DNA of 64,000 bases from Cladorrhinum sp. PSN259 (taxonomy: Eukaryota > Ascomycota > Sordariomycetes > Sordariales > Podosporaceae), in the NCBI GenBank assembly GCA_033725935.1, contig MU867065.1, positions 62,001 through 126,000 on the forward strand, in the 5' to 3' direction. Within the stretch, counting starts at the first letter, position 1; each line of letters begins with the position of its first letter. Below are positions 53,180-64,000 of the stretch, piece after piece. A program made the translations under genes and the position numbers. Below the pieces are notes generated by a model. It was not told the origin of the DNA and ran no database searches. It saw nothing but the letters and a program-made list of their open reading frames with translations.

Positions 53180-53932
53180 AGAATGTCCGGCTGTCTATTA
53201 AAACGTCTAAACCGTCTAATACGTCTAAAACACTATTCCTTTTTTAAACTAAACATGTTCGGGGTGGTTGTAATGTATAACGATGTTGGGAGCAGGGAGC
53301 GGGCGGTCTGTAGGAGTACTGGGGAATGGGGGTTGGCAATAAGGGGTACAAAGGGACATACGACCTCGACGACGACGGCATATGGGTTTCAGCCGAATAC
53401 TCTTAATATTCTCTCGAGACTCAGGAGGAATGACGGCAGGTTCCAGTTCCACCGACCCAGGTGTCTTTTTACCATGTTGTTTAACATATTTTGTAATGGC
53501 TGATTCCCAATGACACATATCACATATATCATACAATGTAGAGCTCAGATCTATCTCTAATCGATATCCATACTTGATTGAAGGATTATTGCGTTTGGTT
53601 GTCGGAAAAGTTTACTGTGAAGTGCTGGTATGTTTCCGCCCGGCATTCTGGCGGTGTGGGCAGTGAGTGGATCGAGCCACTGGAACAACAACCCAAAAGT
53701 CGACATTCTTCAGCACTGTTCAGCTTGCAATCCGACCGCAACTTCTTCAACTTTTTCAATTGACGACCGACGACTATGTACTCGAACTGTTCAGCGAAAA
53801 ACCACACCGGAAACATAATAATCCGACACGCTGCTGGGTGATAAACAACCCATGTCGACCCGTCCAATCCACCCGCCCGATACCGATTAAACAAACAGAC
53901 AACCTTTCCACCTAAATCACCAAACCCTCTCT
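53180..53932. other. Convergent intergenic region
   Basis: 3' flanks of two converging genes. Low-complexity AAACGTCTAA-like units recur three times at 53199-53230. No gene seen. Confidence 0.5.
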
Positions 53933-55136
53933 CTACTTCTTCCCTGACGCCGCAGCCTCCCTCTCCTGCCGCTCAACCTCCTCCCTAAACAAGTTCCGTC
54001 CCTTCGAACTTGTAGGACTCCCCCAACTATCGCGATCAGTTAACTCGACAGCGCCTCCTTCAACCGCCGTCTCTTTATCGAGCCCCGCACCACCAGTATA
54101 CGGTCCCCTATCGCCCGGTTGCGCAACACTGTTATCCACCCTTCCAACACGTTGACTCCTGCTCTTTCCGACTCCATAGCCTGTTGATCGCCTCTTCATC
54201 ACCGCTCCCACGAACGGCACACTGCCCGTCTTCCTCCATTTCACGAAACAATACCCGATAAACGCTAGCAACAACACGACGATAATAACCGGAACAGCGA
54301 TGGCGATTACGTTCACCCCTCCTCCTCCTGAACTTTTTTGTACACTGTCAGCAGGCCTGCGGGCGATGTAAACGGTCGGACCAACAACTGTCACAACGTC
54401 GTTGGGGTCAGGCGTGTCGTTCTCGGCGTACGCCAGCGACAAGGTGATTGTTGTCGAGCTGGGGCTTCCCTCGATGGATTCGAGAAAATTGTCGGGGACG
54501 TGTAAGGGGTAGTATCCAGACGCGGAGAGTAAGGGGGTGGCGACGATTGATCCCATGGACGCGTTGGCGTTGTACTGGTCTGCCAGGGATATTTGGAGGT
54601 TTACGAATTCGGATGAGGGGAAGTAGGACGGTGCCCATGTTACTTTTGTTTAAACATTGGTTAGTCTGGGATGAAGAAATGGATACAAAGTGGGAAAAGG
54701 GCGGGTATGGGTACATACTGTAATATGTCCCTCCTGTGAGCAGGGTGCTTCCTCTCCTTGGAAGACAAAAGGGTTCGTCAACGCCTACTGTGTTGGCGCA
54801 GGCGAGGAAGGCTCCTCCTTCTCCTGAAGAGCCGGTGGCCGAGGCGATGGGAGCGAGGCCGGTGTAGGTTGATGCTCGACCGTTGGGGGAGATTGTGTAG
54901 GTGGCTGTTGAGACGAGGGCCGAAGGCGGCTGGGAGATTGTTGTGCGATGGCCTTCGGTCGTGATGACTTGGGGAGAGTGCGTTTCGGCCACGCCCGAGG
55001 GATTGACGGTTATCCATGGGATTGGCGCGTCGGCGACTGTGCTGCCGACTACATTGCCTTGCGGGAGAGCGAGTGTAGGGGTGATGAGGAGGAGCGCAGC
55101 GAGGCGCGGGAGGCGGCTGCTGGTTTGTTCTCTCAT
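53933..55136 (-). CDS. Single-pass plasma-membrane protein with Ser/Thr-rich ectodomain
   Basis: Exons 54719-55136 and 53933-54642 join in phase across a 76-bp intron (GTATGT donor) to 375 aa. Signal peptide at residues 1 to about 25 (LPRLAALLLITPTLALPQG). The ectodomain has two Cys residues (FLACANTVGVDEPFCLP) and then 'GGTYYITWAPSYFPSSEFVNLQI', a beta-sandwich-like block seen in fungal surface proteins. One membrane helix follows at about 265-287 (VIAIAVPVIIVVLLLAFIGYCF), then a basic stop-transfer and a cytosolic tail of about 85 residues rich in Ser, Gly and charged residues. The layout resembles cell-wall sensors, but there is no WSC domain. Function unknown. Confidence 0.8.
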
Positions 55137-56104
55137 TTTGTGCCCTATTGTTCTTGGACAAGTGCACAAGAACTCAGGTTGCCGAAAGGTAGAAATCTTC
55201 AAGCTGAAGATGTCTACAATCACGCTCACAAGGTGTGGGTGAAAGACAGCAAGCAATTACCAAAATGGTGGCGTGGGTGGTGGCCGGCTCCGTTATCGTC
55301 GGAGTAGTTCCACGACCAACAAGGTTACTGACCTCACAATACACAACACGAAAGGACTTTGGCTACGGACAGTTGTCACTTTCTCACTCTATGTACATAT
55401 CAATCGGCCGATGGGGCAAGTGTGCTCCCACGCACACACGGCACGTCGTGGTCCTCAATTGGAAGCCCGACGGCTGGCAATGCTAGCCAAGGATATTTAC
55501 CCCTCCCTCTCAACCTCGCTTTCGCCCCTCCATCACAGGCTCGAGGAACCGACACGGCAGGAAATGCAACTCAACTTGGGTAACTTGGCGTGGTGTTTCT
55601 TGCAAATGTCTTGGGAGGGGGGTCCATTGACCACTGACAACCCCGCGCAAACCACCCCGGCCGACCATCCCTTCAACGAATTTCACCACCCCCGCAGCTG
55701 GTGATTGGTTCGATGGATGCTCTGCATGCGCTGTTTATGCGGGGAAGGGAGCGACGCTACACTATTGAGCTTCCACTTCTGGTTTGCATGTCAATTCTTG
55801 GTTTTTTCCCACTCTTTCTTTACGTACAGCATTAGCCCGTCGTTGGGGGACAGAAGGGTTGCATCGTGATGGACGCAGGCGCAGAGGCGAATGCGGGCTT
55901 CTTATCAAGTTTGCGTGGGCAATCCGGGATCGCCCTCCCTTCCCGCAGATGCCCACTTGTCTCGTTACCATACTCCCGGTTTGAAGCTGCTTGACAGCTC
56001 CAATCTAGAGCTCTCTTTCCTTCATTACTACCTTTGATCCACCGGACTGGTTCTGTTCATATCCTTCAGTGCTTCGTTTCCCGCTGTCGGTGTCGGGTGT
56101 CACG
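55137..56104. other. Divergent intergenic region
   Basis: Shared upstream region of the membrane-protein gene (minus) and the PQQ-dehydrogenase-like gene (plus). Open frames of up to 143 codons without protein features. No RNA gene seen. Confidence 0.5.
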
Positions 56105-57667
56105 ATGAAGAACAGTATTGTCGTTGCTGCTTGCCTTTACACGGCGGCAGCCGTTGCGCAGAATTCTTGCTCCAGCATTCTCATACCCAAGAACGGAGCC
56201 CCGGTTGTAGCACCAGGATGGCAGGCACAGCTCGTTGCTGGTGGCTTCACGAAGCCGCGCAGCATCCAATTTGACAGCACCGGCGCTTTGCTTGTCCTCG
56301 AATCCGGGAAGGGCATCAGCAGGCACAGGTTTACCGACAGTGGAGGCACATGTCTGTCTGCCAACCACTCGCACATGCTCGTCGAGCTCACATCACTCAA
56401 CCACGGCCTCGCCCTCTCTAATGACGGCAATACCCTCTATGCCTCCTCCGCCGAGTCTGTCTTCTCCTGGAGCTACGACGCCAAGGGAGGAGCTGTAAGA
56501 GGCGACTACCGCATCCTCGTCAACGGAATGAGCAACAACGATCTTGTCACCCGAACCCTCCTCATCTCCAAAAAGAAAGAAGGAACCATTGTGGTTTCCC
56601 GGGGAAGCGCAGAACAAAATAAAGAAAAGGCAGCAGTCCTGTCCAACGGTCTATCCCAGATCCGCGCCTTTGACATTGGCAACCTCACCGTCAACTCGGC
56701 GCCCTACAACTTCAACACAGACGGCACAGTTCTCGGCTGGGGTCTACGAAACAGTGTGGGCGTAGCCGAGCACCCTGGCTCGGGAGGCATTTATGCGGTA
56801 GAGAACAGCGTCGACGGCGTGACGAGGAACGGAAAAGACATTAGAGAAAACAACCCCGGTGAGGAACTGAACTTCTTTGGGTATCTGAATTCGACCACTC
56901 GTGACCGCGAGTCAAACCAGGGCAAGAATTTCGGGTATCCTCATTGTTTTGCGGTATGGGACCCCAAGGAGATCCCCGACGGCGATGGTTTATCTGTCGG
57001 GAAACAGTTTGCCGTGCAGGAGGATAACGAGTTGAGCGACGAGACTTGCGCGACGGATTACGTCCCGCCCCGGTTGACTTTTCCTGCTCACTACGCGCCG
57101 ATTGATATCAAGTTCAATGGGGTTGGGAATAAGGCTTATGTTACGTTTAGGGGGAGCTGTAAGTTTTCTAATTTTTCTTGTTCAATTTTGTCAGGGGTTG
57201 TGTGTGATTATTGACAAAGTCATGCAAAAAAAAAAACAGTTGACAAGACTTCACCGGTGGGATACCGTGTTGCCTCGATTGACTTTGATCCCGTCAACGG
57301 CGACCCCCTGGCCTCACCGGACAATACCAGCCCTCTGGTTGACGTCATTACCAATGCGGACTACTCCAAATGTCCGGATGGGTGCTTTAGGCCTGTGGGA
57401 CTGGCGATTGATGAGCTGGGGAGGGTATGGTTTTCCTCGGATGCTACCGGGGAGATTTACGTCATGCAAAGGTCGGGAAGCGAGACCGAGCAAGGAAAGT
57501 TTATTGGAGGGAGTGGATCTTCCACCGGCGGCTCGGGCAGCGGGAGTGATAATGGTGGTGGAAAGAAGAATGCTGCTGCAGGGACGTTACTTGGCTGGGA
57601 GACGAGGGTGATTTTGGGGGCAACTACTTTGGGGGCTGTTATTTTGGGGTTGGGGGTGCTTCTGTGA
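56105..57667 (+). CDS. Secreted, GPI-anchored PQQ-type sugar (sorbosone/pyranose) dehydrogenase-like protein
   Basis: Exons 56105-57158 and 57240-57667 join in phase over an 81-bp intron to 493 aa. Signal peptide (about residues 1-19), then a six-bladed beta-propeller of the glucose/sorbosone dehydrogenase type. Evidence is 'GFTKPRSIQFDSTGALLVLESGKGI', 'SLNHGLALSNDGNTLYASS', 'GWGLRNSVGVAEHP.SGGIYAVENSVDG', 'NPGEELNFFGYL', 'FGYPHCFAVW' and 'CFRPVGLAIDELGRVWFSSDATGEIYVM'. The tail has a Gly/Ser linker and a hydrophobic end (VILGATTLGAVILGLGVLL) typical of a GPI signal. Related fungal enzymes in CAZy family AA12 use PQQ and pass electrons to other oxidoreductases outside the cell. A cytochrome or cellulose-binding domain, seen in some AA12 enzymes, is absent. 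Family assignment is by motif memory. Confidence 0.8.
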
Positions 57668-58542
57668 GGGGAAGGAGGGATTATGAGTTATGACTTGTCG
57701 TTTATGAGTTAGCATACACAGCAAAGCAAGGAGTTTGAGGCATATTATTCGTCAATTTGGTTTGAGATTTGTATTAACAAACGGGTATAAGAATTGAATC
57801 AACAGATGGTATCCATGTTCTGGTTCTGCTGAGGCGGAAGAGACCACGGAAAAGGTAGGTACCGTGAACTCTTCCCGAAGAGGGTGACATTTCCCCCGAA
57901 TGTTTTCTTTCTTGTTTATTCTGGGCAACTCCGAGGTAAGGGGATGGGTGGGCGGTGCGAGTCGGGTTCAGGGCAAACGCGATCGACGTCTCTCATCCTT
58001 GACCCTTTTTTTCTTTTTTCTTTTTCGGGGCTTATTCGGAGCTTTGATCTGGCTGTCCTGACATTTTCATTGGTTGAGTCTGGTGATGAGGGCTTTTCTT
58101 TTTTTTGATGGAGCATCATCAGGCTGCCTCCTCTGAGGCGCTTCCGAAAATTATGGTGAAGGTTTTCTTGCAAATAGCAAAGCACAGGTGGCAAAGATGC
58201 TTCGGAATCACTTCCGAGCGTTTGGGGGGTTCCTCGGGGTCTGGTAGGATAGGATTGCCCTGGATTTCCCTGCCCACGTTCATGATGGTGTGTAGTTGCT
58301 TTTTGCATTTTTAGTGTGGGCGTTCAAAAGTTTCTGTTTCTATACGACAAAGCAGTGCACCAGAATTTGAATCATGCAAAATGTGTAGGTCATGTCAGCG
58401 CTGTTATGAAATACCTGGCTTGCACAAAAAAAAAAAAACTGCATATATCTGTCTGGCAGGTGTTGTTGTTGTGTGACTTCACCCAGGTTTGAAAAAAGAA
58501 AAGTTCACTTTATCCCACGCTCAATTTTTGTATATTTTCTTT
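57668..58542. other. Convergent intergenic region
   Basis: 3' flanks of the dehydrogenase-like gene and the N-acetyltransferase gene. Several T-rich and A-rich runs (for example 58427-58438). No gene seen. Confidence 0.5.
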
Positions 58543-59167
58543 TCATGCATGTCTCGAAGTATCCTTCAACTCGCTCGCCAGCCCGACAATGGCCCTTTGC
58601 TCCCTCCCGCTCAACTTGATACTAAAGTACTTTTCGAGCGCAAGAACCCTCTCCTTTTCCGACTCGAACCTCGCCAGAATTTCCGTTTCCCCTTTATCAT
58701 CTACCTTCTTGACGTAATCCCTGTGTAGAATCATTTTGCCAACAGTTCTCTGTGGGAGAGTATTTGTTGTAGAAGAAAGAATGGTCCGCATGCACATGAC
58801 GTTTTGCACAAAGAAGCTCCTCGGGCTCGTCATGGTGCGCAGGTTCATGACTTCAAAGTCGCCCGGCAGGAACTCGGTCTCGACGAAGCAGTAGGCGTCC
58901 CTCCAGGGGGATTCGGCATCTGGTTTGACCGAGTATACCCACACCTTTTGGTCTGGGTCCGTGAGCTGGTCGATGGTCTTGTGCTGTATTCGCGCCCTAG
59001 AAGGCGGGATCCCCTCAAACTCGTGGTCGTGTTCTAGGGGGTAGGGCGATGCCGGCCCGTTGGAGCCGAATCCGACGTCGACTACGTAGCGTTTGTTGTT
59101 GTTGATTTTTACCAGGTTGAGCATGTGGTCCCTTTGATATGTGTGAGAGGTGTATTGTTGGTTTGAG

Positions 59168-59200
<33 letters not shown>

Positions 59201-59558
59201 CTACTTACCATCCTGTATACCCGTTGGGTCCTTTGACTCTTCCACCGACGTTGATCAGGTTATATCCAAGGCTCCTCAAAATGGTGGCAAAAAATGCGTT
59301 GACTTCCATGCAGTACCCGCCCCTTTCTTGTTCGACGATTTTGACGAATAAGTCCTCGGGGTCCAGGGATAAGGTGCGGTGGACACTGTAGTGAAGAGAA
59401 ACGCTCTCAAAGGGGACTTTGGCCATCTGGAATCCTTGGATGGAGGTGATGAGCCCGAGAGGGTCCGAGGTCACAAGCTTGCGCACATCTTGGAGAGATG
59501 AGGGGTAACCGATGCGGTCGAGATACTGCGAGAGTTGGGTATCTGTGTATGTTGCCAT
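58543..59558 (-). CDS. Arylamine N-acetyltransferase
   Basis: Exons 59209-59558 and 58543-59131 join in phase to 312 aa, a usual NAT length. The catalytic triad is complete: Cys83 in 'ERGGYCMEVNAFFA', His119 in 'WDHMLNLV' and Asp135 in 'RYVVDVGFG'. Other NAT blocks are 'VPFESVSLHYS' and 'FVQNVMCMRTI'. The enzyme moves an acyl group from acyl-CoA to arylamines or hydrazines. In Fusarium and Podospora, members use acetyl- or malonyl-CoA to detoxify plant or xenobiotic amines (established knowledge of the family). The 77-bp intron (59132-59208) holds a 31-bp trinucleotide repeat. The gene ends 985 bp past the PQQ-dehydrogenase-like gene and is convergent with it. Confidence 0.93.
59170..59200. 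repeat. ATG/CAT trinucleotide microsatellite inside an intron
   Basis: About ten tandem ATG units on the plus strand (CAT on the coding strand), filling nearly half of the 77-bp NAT intron, just after the donor site. Confidence 0.8.
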
Positions 59559-60069
59559 TCTTATTAGTGGTAATGTTTGTGTTCCCCCAATGTTGAATAT
59601 AATTTTGGTTTTGTTTTATGGATATTGATGTAAACAAAAGATGAAGAGAAAGCAGGCGGTTGAGGTGAGGTGGCAATATTTATCCAGGAATGTGGCGCCC
59701 CACAGCTGGAAATTTATCTCCGCCGACGTCCGATTTGACACTATCGCGAAGAAGACCACTTTAAGTTGAGCGTTGCCTGTGAGGGATAAAATGTGGTGGC
59801 AGTGTTTGACGAATTTCTTTTTGGTTTTTTCTTTGAAGGCATGATCAGGTCCGGAGAAACGGCGCATTTAATGTATTCGATTTCGGAGACCTTGCCAGTG
59901 TTTATACCCCTGAAGACATGTTCGGATATAACTTGAAGTTTCTCGCCATCCGTCAACAACGGTCAACAAGGGAATGTGAAATATCAACATGTTTGAGAGA
60001 TATGGTACTAGCTAACCATGAACAAGAATAAATAATAAAATACAACTCGAAGTAAAACAGAAATTGTTG
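59559..60069. other. Intergenic
   Basis: Promoter region of the NAT gene and 3' flank of the D-amino-acid-oxidase-like gene. AT-rich from 59990 to 60069. Nothing else seen. Confidence 0.5.
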
Positions 60070-61276
60070 TTACAGTTCATAGACAAAATCATCAACAAGC
60101 TTAGCCACCTGCCGGGCAAGCCCAAAGCTGTGAATGTACCCCCCAATCGTAGTACCATAAGCATGTACCACATTCTGTCCCTCAATCTCTTCCTTCTCTA
60201 CTCTGACCCCAGCGAACCGCAAAGGACGGATACCAACCAGGTCCTCGACCACAGTGTATGCTTTTTGATCGGGAGAAGCAAAGAACTCTGGCAAATTGTC
60301 GTGAGTACGACCGATAATCTATAACCACAACCAGTTAGTCTCACCATCACAAGCCCAAACAGACGGAGAGAAACAAAAATTGGCTTACCTCGGCCCTCAC
60401 ATCCTCAGCCGTTTTGACCTCCTCCTCAACAGGCACACTAACCCCTCCCAAAACCGCCGTCCCGTCCCCGCGTCCAAACACGTACGTGTACTGATGTCCC
60501 TTGCCCCTCCTAACAAACATCTCGGTGAACTTACTCTCGACTCTAACGCAGTAAGTCCTGTCACCCACCACATGTTCGTCCCCAACATCTTTTAGATCCC
60601 TACTACCCATCCCGCTGGCATTAATCAGCACCTCCCCGCCTGCCATCATTTTGACTTGTCTCAGACTCTCGACTTTTCCAATCCTCTTAAACTCCACCCC
60701 CTGATTCTCCAGTTCGTTTCTTAACCAGACTAAAAGCTTGGACGGATCAACCACCACGCTCTCGTACCGCGTAACCAACCCCCCTTGCTCATTTTGCGTC
60801 TCCGAGTAGCCTGGGACTCTGTCCTTGTACCAGACTTGTCCGTTAGGCGGGGATTCATCGTGGATATCAGTCATTTTTGCCCGACGAACGCCGGATTCCG
60901 GGTTAGTGAGTGCCAACTTGCGCAAAAAGGCGAGGGAATCGAGCTGCATTTGTTCTTCGAGGGGCGTCAGGCCGCCGAGGGCCACCCAGCCGGCGCAGGC
61001 GTGGGGGGAGGCCCATTCTTGTGAATTGTCAGAATCGCCGGGGAGGTTGGCGGCGAGGATTTTGATGTGGGCGGATTTTGGGAGGGTGTAGGCTGTTGAG
61101 AGGGCCGTTATTCTGGGAGGGGAGTCAATACTGTGGTACTGGTAAAAAGGGTTGACGTTTTGTTTTGACTGATCATGTACATGTAAGGAGCAGTAAATTG
61201 TGCAATGACAGAAGTGAAGGGGAAAAAAAGGAAGGTGAAGCCCTTACCCAGCACCAAAGATGGTAATGTTGGGCAT
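60070..61276 (-). CDS. D-amino-acid oxidase family flavoprotein
   Basis: Exons 61248-61276, 60389-61112 and 60070-60318 join in phase to 333 aa. The first exon is only 29 bases and encodes MPNITIFGAG; splicing completes the FAD-binding strand as 'ITIFGAGITALSTAY', where the third glycine of GxGxxG is Ala. Other DAAO features are 'WASPHACAGW', 'YESVVVDPSKLLVWLRNEL', 'INASGMGSRDL', 'VGIRPLRFAGVRVE' and the C-terminal 'HAYGTTIGGYIHSFGLA'. In typical members that last motif reads YGxGGxG, so two flavin-loop glycines are changed. No peroxisomal SKL-type end (it ends VYEL). Expected reaction is oxidative deamination of D-amino acids or D-aspartate; the altered loop makes activity and substrate uncertain. 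Confidence 0.85.
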
Positions 61277-63677
61277 TGTGATTTTTGGTTTGAGGTTGTG
61301 GGAGTTGGGTCAAGTTGATGTTGGTGTTGTCCTGGAAACTGAATAAAGAGGATGAAAAATAAGTGGTGAGTTACCGTCGGAAATCAGACGAGATTTTATC
61401 CTTGACAAGAACTTTTGCACTGCAGTTCATACACATTTGACAGTTTTTATGGACCCAAGACAAGGCAGATCGTCTCCACCAGGGGGGTTGGCGGCGTTGA
61501 GGGGCCTCATGTCAACATGTGGCCACTAGTAAGGATATTGAGGTCTTCAAACTCGATCCACAGTTTTTGCAGGGCGAGTGAATTCATCCCGCCTGTGCAT
61601 CGTAAAACTTTCTTTTGTTGAATTACAAAGTCCTATCAAAAAAATTACTCATCCGGACCGATTATCGCACAATGTGAGCTGAAGGTGGATCACCACCATC
61701 CACGAGATAGAACAGCCACACGACCTGCCATTGACTCCAGTGATGATCTTTCGGGTTCTACAAATGACTCGACGAGATTCATCCGAGACACATCACATGT
61801 TAGAGCTATTGGCTCCTGTGTGGGAAAATCAGTCAACCCCAACTTGGGGCTTGCAAGACAGGGAGGTTGACATCTTTCCCCTCCCCCCCCCCCTCCCCCC
61901 CCCCCCGGCAAAAATAAACATGGAAACAACAAGGGATCCCTTGCATCTCTTCCCCTCATCCGAAGACCTTCGGAGGGGTGCCATGTGCAACTTTTCAAGG
62001 GCATTATGGCATAATAGTGAGCTGATTAACGCACTAGCGAGGTGTGATGGGTGCCTTCTGCCCATCTATTTGCTTGATAATACCAAAATAAGTTTGATAT
62101 TACTAATGTTCAACTACGAGCCACGAGGGATGGCACGCATGCGGTCATGCTAGTGTAATCCCGGTTTAGACAAGTTGGAAGCAAATCCCGAAACAGCCGG
62201 CTCCGAAAAGGCGCAACGGGAACTGTAGTTTGCAGATCAACCGAATACTACCCTTTTTAGTAGTAGTAGTCACCGTTTACCGTTGGGGCGCGCGATTCTC
62301 GATGCAGTTGGCTACGGAATGAAAGTTGCCTGCGGATGCATTTGGCCAAGACCCAAGGGGAAGAATACGGCTACTTCGGGTCCCAACTGGATGGTATCTG
62401 ACAACCAACTTCTGAGACACTTTCCTCTTTTGTTTTCCCAGAAAGGCCGGGTTGAAGACATGCCGCCGAGGTGATGACGCACTTGGGTTGATCAAAAGAC
62501 GTGTCCAGCTGAGTTCTCCTCCTTGACCGGGCGTGAGGGAGGCATGAGGCGTGCAGATCAGCCATGTTAATGGTTAATGATAGTATCCCCATTGCCTCAT
62601 TGTTTCATTGACACATTAGTGAATCGAGAGGTCACCAGAAGGGGGGGGAAGGGGCAGGGCGGATCGAGGCCGATTGGTGGCTTCAGGCGCCGCCACCTTG
62701 ATCGGTCACCTTCCCCATTGGATCCAAGTCCTCTCGAGCCCGGGGGGATGGTCCAAGAAATGTCTTGGCTTGTCGACATGGAAAGGACCACTCATGCTCA
62801 CGATAGCGAATAATCTGCATGTTCCCGTATCCGAAAACGGAATTTGTGCGCGCGTGGTTGGGTCCCAGAAACTTGAAAGTAGAATAAACCTCACTGGGAC
62901 CCGAACAGGAAACTACCTGCATGCAGTAGCACATGCAGGGACGCCTTCTCTTGGGTCTGCGGTTGTATTCGGCAAGCAGCAAGGATCACATCACAGACTA
63001 TGCACGTAAGCTCCGCGTACTAGTATAGTATCGTTGCTTGTCGCCTTGTTGGCTGCAGTTCACACTGCCACTATGGCGCTAGTAGCCTAGCCAGGAAAAT
63101 TCCCCGGATTTTTTGCCCTTGAACAGCTCTTTCCGGGATCATTGAGGGTGCCTTGGGTGAGAGAGATTTGAAACACAATTCCCGTGACACGTTCCCGCTG
63201 GTGGATAGCCGTCGGAGTATCATTTCTTTTTCTTGTTGGATTTCAGCCTTTAACGAACCTAGGGCGAGCAACTAGTGTTCTCGGCTCTTGGGGCAGCCCT
63301 GCGTTTTGGTAAGCATCTCTTGCGTGATTCGGCATGAACCTTGTGCGACCCAGGATCATACAGGGGGGTTGATCTGCGCTAGACCCGTGATGGCGTCCAC
63401 GATCTGCAACAAGGTGCTCACGGTGCTGTGATTGAAAGTTGATAGCGGCCCTTTTGTTTTGTGCTGGCGCGTGGGGTGTGACAGAACCGATTGCCGACAC
63501 GGGCACGCGGGGCTCCGGGCAGGGACTGGATGGGATGCAAGCAAGATACGAACGTGTGTGTGCGGGGAGACATGTTTTCTTTTTTCGCTTTTCGCTTTTC
63601 TCATCTATCGGGGGTATTCGGTTCGGGGTGGCGGGTGGCATTACCTCGTTATTTGCATGAGATTTGGACTCTGAGTT
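61277..63677. other. 2.4-kb intergenic region
   Basis: No supported gene. Contains the poly-C tract at 61878-61906 and purine-rich runs near 62640-62660. Open frames of up to 140 codons overlap on both strands and lack protein features. Confidence 0.5.
61878..61906. repeat. Homopolymeric C tract (G-quadruplex potential on the other strand)
   Basis: 29 bases with only two T interruptions (CCCCT, C11, T, C12). The minus strand is therefore a G-run able to form G-quadruplexes. It is also a likely spot for sequencing length error. Confidence 0.7.
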
Positions 63678-63744
63678 CTAGGCCTCCCTGGACTTCTTGG
63701 CGACGATGATGTCTTGAATGAACTGGGAGATAGCTTCTGAGGCT
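63678..63744 (-). CDS. Possible last exon of an unidentified gene
   Basis: A good acceptor (TGACTCCTTTCAG) is followed by 67 bases ending in TAG and encoding ASEAISQFIQDIIVAKKSREA, which looks like a helical, basic C-terminus. No matching donor was found within the window, so this is tentative. Confidence 0.3.
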
Positions 63745-63889
63745 CTGAAAGGAGTCAGTATCATGGTTTGAAATTCAAATCACATCTTCTCCGAGAGGAC
63801 GAAACAAAATCATTGATATTTGGTATATTCAGGGGAAGTAAACAAACAATTAACAGCTAAACACAAATCACAAATCACGAAAAAACTGC

Positions 63890-64000
63890 CTAATTAAACT
63901 GCCTCGATCTCTCAGTAAAGACGATTGGCAGAGGAGAAGAAACGGTAGTAAAAACATCCTGCTTCCCATCCAGCCACGCCTCCTTATTGTGTCCCGGCGC
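63890..64000 (-). CDS. C-terminal fragment of a gene cut by the window edge
   Basis: An open frame enters from the right edge and stops with TAG at 63890-63892 after 36 residues (..HNKEAWLDGKQDVFTTVSSPLPIVFTERS..). It has protein-like composition, but the family is not recognised. Relation to the possible exon at 63678-63744 is unknown. Confidence 0.35.
   Translation of the reverse strand, partial: APGHNKEAWLDGKQDVFTTVSSPLPIVFTERSRQFN

Noticed and set aside
1..64000. CRISPR arrays, bacterial operons, rRNA genes, viral or retroelement coding sequence
   Set aside because: No regularly spaced repeats, no ribosome-binding-site-led gene runs, no rRNA-like sequence, and no reverse transcriptase, integrase or capsid-type motifs were seen.

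Overview
The window reads as nuclear DNA of a filamentous ascomycete, most likely a Sordariomycete close to the Sordariales (inferred from gene content, not from a search). The signs are short introns (about 47-190 bp) with GTRNGT donors and CTRAC-like branch points, intron-containing tRNA genes, a HET-domain gene, a GH55 glucanase, a fungal ABC-C transporter and GPI-anchored secreted proteins. I spliced most multi-exon genes by hand. Exon sums divisible by three with matching phases support those models, except where I say otherwise.

Left part (0.2-7 kb): a small conserved fungal protein with one intron, two secreted or membrane-anchored cysteine-containing proteins, and an RTA1-like seven-helix membrane protein. 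From 7.6 to 28 kb the window is rich in genes of cell-death and non-self-recognition families. They are a TPR-CHAT caspase-like protease; a convergent neighbour whose layout resembles a gasdermin-type pore former (inference only); a 1079-residue PLP-dependent decarboxylase with a long extra C-terminal part; a stand-alone caspase/metacaspase-like protein; the housekeeping importin beta-4 (Kap123); and a ZZ-finger HET-domain protein bracketed by two tRNA-Arg(ACG) genes.

Middle part (28-46.5 kb): a 15-exon ABC-C transporter, a multi-pass membrane gene with an in-frame stop whose first ATG lies 11 bp from a tRNA-Ser gene, a DUF3716-like protein, a secreted GH55 exo-beta-1,3-glucanase, a cytochrome P450, a short TA-flanked inverted-repeat element (MITE) and a secreted endonuclease/exonuclease/phosphatase-fold nuclease.

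Right part (46.5-64 kb): a gene-free gap of about 4 kb, a large disordered protein, a single-pass membrane protein, a GPI-anchored PQQ-type sugar dehydrogenase-like protein, an arylamine N-acetyltransferase, a D-amino-acid-oxidase family flavoprotein, a 2.4 kb intergenic stretch and fragments of gene(s) running off the edge.

The most interesting candidate is the convergent TPR-CHAT / gasdermin-like pair at 7.6-11.8 kb. In published fungal systems (HET-Q1/HET-Q2 of Podospora) gasdermin genes sit beside the protease genes that activate them, and caspase-related proteases are among those partners. The pairing here rests on gene order and on my reading of one divergent sequence, so it needs a structure prediction and a profile search.
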